Positions 55,863 through 64,000 of a stretch of 64,000 nt of DNA are shown piece after piece; within the stretch, counting starts at the first letter, position 1; the number at the start of each line of letters is the position of its first letter. The notes below the pieces were generated by a model. That model saw nothing but the letters and a program-made list of their open reading frames with translations. It searched no databases and had not been told where the DNA came from. The position numbers were made by a program, and so were the translations under genes. The DNA comes from Paraspadella gotoi (Eukaryota > Chaetognatha): positions 21,795,582-21,859,581 of the forward strand of contig CM119264.1 in NCBI GenBank assembly GCA_051294375.1. The letters run 5' to 3'.

Positions 55863-58800
55863 TTATTTTTCTTTAGTTGATTCGGTTGGTTTTGGAATGA
55901 AGAGGGGCTGAATGTGCGGCGCTTTGAAAGAAGAGTAAGGGGACGCCGGGACGCCGACGATGAAGAAAGGGGCCTCCTTCACAAAGAGGCGCCAAGATGA
56001 CTTATGTAGCCCTCGAACGTCAAGATCCCATATGCGCAGACATTTGGCGACCGATTTCCAAGTCTCAAAATCGCCCTCATGCCGCATAACGATGTACAAG
56101 ACGCGAGGACGCCTCTTAACGGCGGGGTTGACTGTAGCGGTGGTGAAGAAGACTTCCAAAGAAATATTGCAAGGATTGCGAGCGTGATCGAGCGGAAGCG
56201 AGGCTGAAAGGAGCTGACGTATTTGTTTCTCGTATTCGGTTTGAACGAGTTTGTCCAGGTCATTTAGAACGATGTGAGGCAGGGTGTTTACGGAATGCTT
56301 TTTAAAGTAAAGCTCTTGGAAGAAGGGATTCATATTGAGTCCCTTAGAACCAAAGTGATAGGTTCGCGAAACATCGGGAATAAGGCACTCGCGGCTTTTG
56401 CGGATCGCCGGTTGGCGCATCCACATGTCCCAATCCCAGAGTTTGTCAGGAGAAGGCCAATTAGGCTCTAGTTCTTCCTTTACGGTTAATAAAAAAAAGT
56501 TTCTTCAGTGCAAGGTCGCCGGTTCAAAAATATTTGTTCATACTCCATACCTACCTCAAAAATAGACCTTTTCAGAACCCAGCCCAAACCGGGCATAGTT
56601 TCGACCCTAGTAACGAGGGAGAGATCTCCACAAGTGTGGTCGTAGCCGTGATCGTTCCACGCGGACACGCAGTAAACAGTCGGGTCGGATTCGTAGATGG
56701 GAAGCAATTGTCCGAAGAAGTAAAGAGTATCAGGTGCAACATCAAGATCCTCCTCGAAGACAGCCGTATATCTGGGTAAAAACAATGAACGAGTCCGAAA
56801 CATAGGACACTCATGTAAGGAGGTAATCTCACCGAGCTTCTGGGAAAAGAGAGAAGACTGACGAAAAGGAATGTTTATAGTGCTGCGATATTCGGGCATT
56901 CTTTTCACTTAACGGCGCATGATGTATGCTCTGAGAAGAAACACATTTGTAGGACATACAAAGATATATCCTTTTAATATTCATTCATCCTAAATATGCA
57001 CTATTATGCAGTTAAGTTAAAATAAATAGTTATCTGTTAGTTTTTAACCTTTATGCCAAAGAGATTGGCGACTTGCATAGGCTCTTGGAAGTATCCGTCG
57101 ATAAAAATGACGATCTAAAAACAAATAAATATTTAAAAATAAACGAAAACCTAATAACCTCAACTACATTTTCAACCACGAGGTTCGTACTTGAGAAGCT
57201 TCGACTCCTGAAACCGCCAACAATGACCTAAGCATCCGGTAAAGATAATGCGGCCTGTTCGAAGCGATTACAATGATCGGGAGCGCCTTGACGCGTCGAG
57301 CAACCGCGGCGTCGGGTATTGGATCTGGACGGAAAGAGACTGGCGCCGGATCGGTGCAGCTGCACACGCTGCCGTATCCTTCCAAACGGTCGCAAAAAGC
57401 GCGACGACGATCGTTTTCTGCATCCTGAAACGAAAGGTAAATCCGTGGGAAAGTGATCAAAGATTTGGAGATGAAAAGAAAATTTACTTTGGCCCACTGT
57501 TGACACTCCGTCGTCGAAAAGTTCGCCAGCAGCAGTCGAACAGTAAGCGTGACGGGGCGCGCCCACTCGGCGAGAGAAGGAGATTTCGTCGCCAATTCCC
57601 CCAAATTTTTGGGAGGAGACTGTTTTTTAGTCACGAAAGCCCACATGTCTCTCCATCCTGTAATCATTTGGTGGGGTTGAATCAATAGATATCAGAATAA
57701 TTTGAGCTCCTCAATCTCATTTGCATATTGTTGTATTCTGTTTAAGCTTTGATAAATTTTTGTTCTATTGCCCTGCAGGTTTAATATTAATATTTTACAT
57801 TGATAAATGATCATGTTTGTTTGTGATTAAAATTAATAGCTATATAATTAATGATTTAATTATCATAATTATCAGTTTACAACTTTGATTATTCTTATAT
57901 TTCCAGTTTAGTCAGTTTGAACCACTATGCCCTTACTCGCTCAACACTTAGGTTTAGCAGTCATTAAGAAAGTAACATGTAATAGCTATCCTTTCACAGG
58001 TCTATACTTGAATACATTGAAAGACTAGTTCATTAGTCTTACCAAGAAGCCAGTCAAGTAGCTTTCAAACCATTGAGTCAGTAGTTTATTCTCCACTGAA
58101 CTTAAATTAACCGATGTGTATAATCAGGGTAACCATTCTCATACAGATATACCACCCTCCAGTAGTGGTGCTTCACCCTGTTTTATCAATCAGTGTTTTT
58201 TGAATTTTTACCTAAGGCTTGCGCATAACTGCTGCCAAACTCGTCCCGTAAGAGATCTTTTGCAGGTTTTTTTAGTTGAAAAGTGCCTGTAAAAATTACA
58301 TAAAAAAAACTTAAAAGCATAAGGATCGTCGCAATCGCATAAAAAAAATCTGGATTGATAACAAATATTGATACTAAAAAAATAAAAATTGAGAAAAGAA
58401 AATTAATTTATAAACAGAAAAAAAATTATATTTTGCGATTGTAAATTTAAAAAAATAAATTATTGTATAAATTATTGTCAATTGTCATTGTCAAATAAAC
58501 TGATCAGCAGATGCAGCCCTTAAGAAAAAAAATTTAAAAAAAGAAAATTAATTTATAAACAGAAAAAAAAATTTATTTTGCGATTGTCAATTAAAAAAAT
58601 TAATAAAGTACCGAAGAAAATTAAAGTTACAGTTTCTAAAAAAAAAAAACCTTTTGTCAAAAAATAAACTGATCAGCATACACAAAAAAAAATAAATAAA
58701 AACCCGATGTTGCGATTGCGATGCCTAATTTTACGAGTTTAATCCTAATTCAATTTTTTTTTAATAAAAACGCAGAGAGAGAAAGAAAAAAAAAAGAATA

Positions 58801-60529
58801 AAATCAAAAGGCAGCAGAAGCAGCAGGAGAAAAGGGAGAAAAAGAGAGAGCCCCTGCAGACTCAGAAGGCAGCAGCAGAAGCAGCAGGAAAAAAGAGAAA
58901 AAAAGAAAGAGCCCCTGCAGATTCGTTTTTTTCCCGAAGAATCAACACTGAGGAAAAGAGAGAGTGAGCTACATATAATTAAAAGAGAAAAGAGAGAGAG
59001 AAGGAAATATAAAAATAAAAGAAGAAATTTGTTTGCTTTGATAAAACGTAAACAAAACATATTTAATAACTGTCCTGACCCAATTTTAAGCACATCGATG
59101 ATAAGAAGCTGTATAGAGATTTTCAGCCTTATACACCCAAATTTAATCATAAAAAAGGCAATCTATAATTTGGAACGCCGACGACAACGACGACGCCACT
59201 TATTCGCAATATCGTCGCAAACGCTAAGCGATTGCGACAGTAAAAAACCAAAAGGTTATGAGAATAATGCTTTTACAAAACTTAAGCTTGCTTAAGAAGT
59301 GTATTCTACCTTCATCCAAAATGGCTAAGATAAGGACTCGTCCAGGAGAGATCATATTGAGAAATAAGATTAAAGCTTCGTCTTCATGGTTAGAATATGT
59401 GTCAAAGTAACGACGAGCCATGACAGCGCCAGTGGCCTGAAAAAAAAGGGGGGAAAAATGAACAAACAACGTCGGACCTATGATAATATGGCTCATTACT
59501 AAAATCAGCTAATTTGATAAGGAGAAATCTTACAAAATTTTTTCAAGTTTATAACAAGATTTTAATTAACGAAATAGTTGTTGCGGTTGGGGTAGTTACG
59601 ATGATTAATTGATTATACTAATAACGGTAGCAGTGTGTGTTGCGGCCAATATATTGCTTTTAACTATTATTTTTAGAATTATAGTTATTGGGGTGGTTAT
59701 GGTCGTTGTTAAGTCATGATAGTGGTAATTATGGTAAATGTATTGATTGAAGGCATGTTTGGTTAATGGTTAGTAGTCTTCGTGATTATAGTATGGTTAT
59801 TGTTAACATTGCATCAGATGTTATCGTTGTGCCTGTTATGGTTGATGTGGTGATAGTTGATATGTAGTTTGTTGTTTAATTAAAGATTCAAGTTCAAATA
59901 AAATATAAAAATTCCATTAATTTTTTAAAATTATAAACATCAATGATAATTAATATAAAATTGTTTTTCTGTAGCTGTTCAACTTTTCTATTTCGTAGTC
60001 TAAAACCTGATGTAAGACAACGATGTGAATGCCGCGATTAATCCTGTCTTCCAAAACGGTCTCTCCTCCAACCACCACCTCGACGATTTCTTTTGAGGAA
60101 GTGACTTTAACGTCGACAGAGCGTCGGCTCTTCGAGGGAACGATAACGTTATGACTCGAGGGTTCGTCCACCTCATTTTCCTTTTTCTTTCATGATTTTG
60201 AAATAAATGAGAAAGATTACAAATTATAATTATTATTAATTATTACACATTATTACTCAATTATCACACCTGGACGGGAATAACATCATTTTCACTTTTA
60301 ATCTTGGACCCGTTTTCCACGAGGAATAATACATTAATGACGATACTCAAAATGAACACTACCAAAAGGAGGTAACGCACGAATGCTCCTAAATTGATTA
60401 TTTAGCAATTATTTTCTTTCCCAGATACATCTGTCGTTTTTTGCCCCAGTAGGGAAAAAATATTCATTTCTGATAAACACCTGAAGCATAATATCGCCGG
60501 CGACACCGACGGCAGCAGCATACAATCAT
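55863..60529 (-). CDS. POMGNT1: Protein O-linked-mannose beta-1,2-N-acetylglucosaminyltransferase 1
   Basis: Golgi type II enzyme that adds GlcNAc to O-mannose on alpha-dystroglycan and similar proteins. About 12 exons. The first gives [17 protein letters not shown], then [20 protein letters not shown] as membrane anchor, joined in phase 1. The stem lectin domain has [60 protein letters not shown] and [12 protein letters not shown]. The catalytic domain has [20 protein letters not shown], the metal motif [38 protein letters not shown] and WDWDMWMR. It ends with [19 protein letters not shown] and [20 protein letters not shown]. About 640-660 residues. An exon at about 58206-58288 ([20 protein letters not shown]) bridges stem and catalytic parts. 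The intron at 58290-59310 holds a GTCGCAATCGC-ended element. Confidence 0.94.
58328..59239 (+). mobile_element. Non-autonomous element with GTCGCAATCGC termini, copy 1
   Basis: Starts GTCGCAATCGCATAAAAAAA and ends CTAAGCGATTGCGAC, so the termini are inverted repeats. It contains two units of GGCAGCAGCAGAAGCAGCAG with AGCCCCTGCAGA (about 58809-58920), then GATAAAACGTAAACAAAACA and TTTGGAACGCCGACGACAAC. Copy 2 at 61463-62505 shares the ends and these blocks in the same order. No clear target duplication. Confidence 0.75.
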
Positions 60530-60834
60530 TGATGAAAAGGTTTTAAAGAAAGCTTGTCCCTTCCAATAACTTTCCCCTTTTCTTTGAAGTGATTTTTGAT
60601 TACGTGCATCTGAAATTATGAAGCAACCGATTTCACGGTAGCCGCAACATCTGGCATAACAGATTCGGGAAATTGAATGATTATAAATATAAACGAACAA
60701 ACAAATTAAATAAGCAAAATAATAAATCATGTAAATCTCCGAAAATAAATATATAAAACAATAGGAGCAGCAAACACGGCGATGAGAGAACGAATATAAA
60801 AAATAAAAAATATTCATTATTCGAGCTAGAGTAA
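60530..60834. other. Spacer before POMGNT1
   Basis: A/T-rich, with the POMGNT1 promoter and the 3' end of the upstream gene; minus-strand open frames here are low complexity and are not supported. Confidence 0.4.
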
Positions 60835-63800
60835 CTAATCCAACTCATTCCCGTCGAGATAAGAATCTTCATCGGACGAAGGATCGCCGAATGTCTCATC
60901 TGTAGGTTCGGAGGGAGCGCACATTACCTTTACTTTTTTCTTCCGAAATTCTGTAGGGGCGATAAAAAAATAAATGAATTGAAAGAAATAAAAAAAATCC
61001 TAAAAGAATAGTGAAAAAATCTGAAAAAAAACGAATGATTGATTCGATAACGAATTATTTATGTAATAGTAATTGATTGATTGATTGATGTAATAGTAAT
61101 TGATTGATGTAATTGATTGATTGATGTAATTGTAATTGATTGATTGATGTAATTGATTGATTGATGTAATTGTAATTGATTGATTGATGTAATTGTAATT
61201 GATTGATGTAATTGTAATTGATTATTGACGCGATGATAACCAAATGATTGATGCGATGATAACCAAATGATTGATGCGATGATAACCAAATGATTGATGC
61301 GATGATAGTCATTCATTGATGCGATGATAGTCATTCATTGCTGCGGTGATAGTCATTCATTGCTGCTGTGATAGGCATTCATTGCTGCGGTGATAGGCAT
61401 TCATTGCTGCGGTGATAGTCATTCATTGCTGCGGTGATAGTCATTCTTATAAGCATAAGGATCGTCGCAATCGCATAAAAAAAATCTGGATTGATGACAA
61501 ATTTTGATACTAAAAAAATCACATTTGAGAAAAGAAAATTAATTTATAAAAAGAAAAAAAAAGAATAATAAATATAAAACAATAAAATTACTTATTTTCG
61601 AGTTTAATTTTTTGCAAGTGCTAAGTCTGGAGAGACATTATTGAAGGTACTTTTGTTTTACTTTTAGCCCGCATAAGCAAGCAGTTCGATCGAATGCAAC
61701 CTCTCTAAACACTGTCAACATTCCCAGACAAAAGACAAAGTAATACTTGAATCAGACTGACGAAGTGAAGTAAAGTCTAAAGTGAAGTAAAATGAAGTAA
61801 AATAAAATAATAAAGTAAATATATTTCAAAAAAAATATTATTCTAATTGATATTTAGAAAAAAAATCCACGAAAATCTCGGATAAAAATTTGGGAATAAA
61901 TGGCGATAATAAAAGTTTTTAGAGGGAAAAAATTAATCAGAGAGAAAGAGAGAGATAGAGAGAGAGAGATAGAGAGAGAAAGAAGCCAAATCATTTTCAG
62001 CAGCAGAGGCACCCAGAAAAAAAGAAAGAAATCAGAAGGCAGCAGCAGAAGCAGCAGGAGAAAAGAGAGAAAAAGAGCCCCTGCAGAGCCAGCTGCAGAC
62101 TCAAAAGGCAGCAGCAAAAGCAGCAGGAGAAAAGAGAAAAAGAATAAGCCCCTGCAGAGCCAGCTGCAGACTCGTTATTTTCCCCTATGATTATGAATCA
62201 GTTACTAGGGAAAAGAGAGAGGGAGAGAGACATGTAATTAAAATAGAAAAGAGAGAGAGAAAGAAATATGAAAATAAAAGAGAGAAAATTTGTTTGTTTT
62301 GATAAAACGTAAACAAAACATATTTAATAACTGTCCAGACTCAATTTTAAGCACATTGATGATGAGAAGCTGTATATAAATTTTCAGCTTCATACACCCA
62401 AATTTAATCATAAAAAAGGCGATCTATAATTTGGAACGCCGACAACAACGACGACGACGACGCCACTTATGCGCAAAATCGTCGCAAACATTAAGCGATT
62501 GCGACAAAAAAAATTTTCACACGGCACAAAGATGCAATACTAAATGGTTATCTACGCCCAAGCCCGTCTGGCGAGATAAAAATTAATCTTAGAAAAAATA
62601 TGAAAAAAGAGAAATTTACTCCAATAAACGAAAACAGGAAAGGACAACCAACCTGCGGACTTGGCAACGGCCAGGTGTGCAATGGTTTTGTTAAAGGCGT
62701 AGGATCCTGCCATAGGCGGTGATGCCGTCGCAGGCATTGGACGAGAGAGGGGTGAGACGTTGGCCGATAGAGAGCATCTCTCTCCCGGCAAAGGCTTCAC
62801 CTCCGCTTTTATGACCATTGCATTAACCAGATTGGCTTGCGGGGATTCCGCCTTCGTAGAATCGTCAAGGAGAAAGTCATGGCTCAATTGTACCGTCTGT
62901 GTTTCATCGTCGTTAGCCATTTCTTCCATATCGTCTTCTTTAAAACAACTATCCTTTTCCTCAATATATTTCTGAGGAGCCGGAACCGGCATCCGGTTTT
63001 CGATGCCAATGCCCGATTCGCCTTCGTCATCGCGGAGGAGGATCAGAGTGTCGATCTCGTTGGCCACAAGCCTTTCCTCCGACAAATCTGTCGACAGAAT
63101 TTCCAGCGTCGACGTCACGAGCGACGGGGAAGAGTTTGGCGTATCCAAAACTTGAAGCGGATTCTTCGGTTCCGAATTCGTTTCTTGATCCATACTAACA
63201 AACGAGTGAGACGGTATCAAAGATTTAGTTTTTTCGCCAATGTCGATGTCGACGATCAAATTGCGTCGCCTCTCGAACTCGGCTCCGCCACAAGATATGT
63301 TAAGCATTTCCTGACTGCGTTTCCACGACGAAGATACCAAGGGGACTGGCGCTAAAGACGAAGCAGTGCCGCCTGGTGAATAATCGATCCCACTTTCACT
63401 CTTAGCACGCGACAACGGAAATGGACCGAGAAGATCACAGGGAGATTTCGATCTATCGGGGCATTTCTTATTTGTCGTCGATGTCGTAGCCGTCGACCTT
63501 GTGAGTTTCGACGTGAGATCGTCGTTGTCGGGCTTCAGTTTCTCTTCCATGACCTCCCTGATGTCCGCAATACAGTCAGGTTGATCGTCGGGACATTTTG
63601 ACTCGACGAAGACAAGTTCTCTTGTTGCAACTTCGTCTTTAAAATCTGTAGACTTGCCCCACCGCTTTTCGTCTTCCGCATCGCGATCTATTCCCAACGC
63701 CCTCTTCTCTCTCTCCTCCCACAGATCTGCCCGTTCTTTGAGCCAGGGTCGTAGTTCTGTCAACACCCTCTTCATATCCTCACTTTTCTTTTTGCCAGCA

Positions 63801-64000
63801 CCGGCCTCGGGCCAATCGTTCAAAGCACCTGTCACCGATTCCTCTTGGTCGACAACATCCTCAAAAACTTCGTCTCGCGGCTCATAGGCAGCGATTTCAG
63901 GGAGATCGTTCGGGTCTACAAACGATAGCGGAGCCGCACATGGCGTATCAGGCCCTGGGAAGGTGTCGATAGAGTCGGAAGAATCCAGGACACGGCTCGC
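60835..64000 (-). CDS. Acidic Ser-rich protein, unrecognised; 5' end off the window
   Basis: Large exon from the right edge to about 62653, then a 1.7-kb intron and a last exon at about 60835-60952. The junction GCAG/GTTGGT to CTACAG/AATTTC keeps frame and gives KSAEFRKKKVKVMCAPSEPT, ending SSDEDSYLDGNELD. At least 490 residues, with no clear fold. Contents: an acidic N-part (EPRDEVFEDVVDQEE), a charged stretch LRPWLKERADLWEEREKRAL that may be a short helix, then Ser/Pro/Thr-rich disorder and more acidic blocks (KEDDMEEMANDDE). It looks like the cytoplasmic or nuclear disordered C-part of a longer protein. No function is claimed. Confidence 0.7.
61035..61445 (+). repeat. Compound minisatellite (TGATTGATGTAAT, then GATGATAACCAAATGATTGATGC, then TGATAGTCATTCATTGCTGC)
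   Basis: Three successive unit types: ATTGATTGATGTAATTGTA, GCGATGATAACCAAATGATT and GCGGTGATAGTCATTCATTG. The lead-in ACGAATGATTGATTCG matches those at 36310 and 40030. It lies in the last intron of the unrecognised right-edge gene and yields repetitive Asn/Ile/Gln open frames that are not genes. Confidence 0.9.
61463..62505 (+). mobile_element. Non-autonomous element with GTCGCAATCGC termini, copy 2
   Basis: Starts GTCGCAATCGCATAAAAAAA and ends TTAAGCGATTGCGAC. Two CAGCAG units lie at about 62038-62170, each followed by GCCCCTGCAGAGCCAGCTGC. It shares with copy 1 AACGTAAACAAAACATATTT and AAATTTAATCATAAAAAAGG. Its interior at about 61600-61860 differs from copy 1. Confidence 0.75.

Noticed and set aside
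61055-61334. Asn/Ile/Gln-repeat proteins on the minus strand
   Set aside because: They are translations of the TGAT minisatellite.

Overview
The window is nuclear DNA from an animal. Almost every gene is split by short introns with GT/AG borders, exons are clearly richer in G+C than the A/T-rich introns and spacers, and the proteins are animal housekeeping, ciliary and glycosylation genes: heparan sulfate 2-O-sulfotransferase, POMGNT1, MOB3, KIAA2013, POC1, DYNLT2B, MPND, NOL8, MOCS3, CDC45 and V-ATPase B. Close gene spacing, many small non-autonomous transposons and interstitial TTAGGG-like tracts would fit an early-branching or compact invertebrate genome such as a sponge or placozoan. The species cannot be fixed from the sequence alone.

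Layout. 1-2.5 kb: HS2ST1, minus, its 3' end off the left edge. 3.0-5.1 kb: MOB3, the only plus-strand gene. 6-10.2 kb: AtuA-like protein. 11.1-14.8 kb: SLC5 sodium symporter. 15.6-17.6 kb: DYNLT2B. 17.9-18.5 kb: a Gly-Tyr-Pro-repeat protein. 18.7-21.5 kb: CDC45. 22.1-24.4 kb: a second, indel-ridden copy of 17.3-19.7 kb. 25.6-26.9 kb: intronless CUB-domain membrane protein. 29.3-31.1 kb: MOCS3. 31.2-34.0 kb: NOL8. 34.4-35.7 and 37.3-38.6 kb: tandem PTGR1-like reductases with a NOL8 5' relic between them. 38.8-42.8 kb: MPND. 43.4-46.7 kb: KIAA2013. 47.2-49.3 kb: POC1. 50.3-53.6 kb: V-ATPase B. 53.8-54.6 kb: DJ-1. 55.9-60.5 kb: POMGNT1. 60.8 kb to the right edge: an unrecognised acidic protein, 5' end missing.

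The genes are mostly unrelated in pathway. Some themes recur: cilium/centriole (DYNLT2B, POC1), Golgi glycosylation (HS2ST1, POMGNT1), and nuclear functions (CDC45, NOL8, MPND). All genes but one are read from the minus strand, often with only 50-500 bp between them.

The most striking content is non-coding. Near 640-680 and 10795-10836, on the minus strand, are sequences that fold as minimal type I hammerhead ribozymes of the kind known from Penelope-like retroelements and retrozymes. Decayed relatives lie near 3.95, 24.99 and 36.0 kb. There are also two non-autonomous hAT-like elements with perfect 8-bp target duplications, one of which duplicated a splice acceptor of DYNLT2B; a nested MITE/telomeric-repeat insertion in a V-ATPase intron; a tRNA-derived SINE; a pair of ~1-kb inverted-terminus elements; and three related minisatellites.
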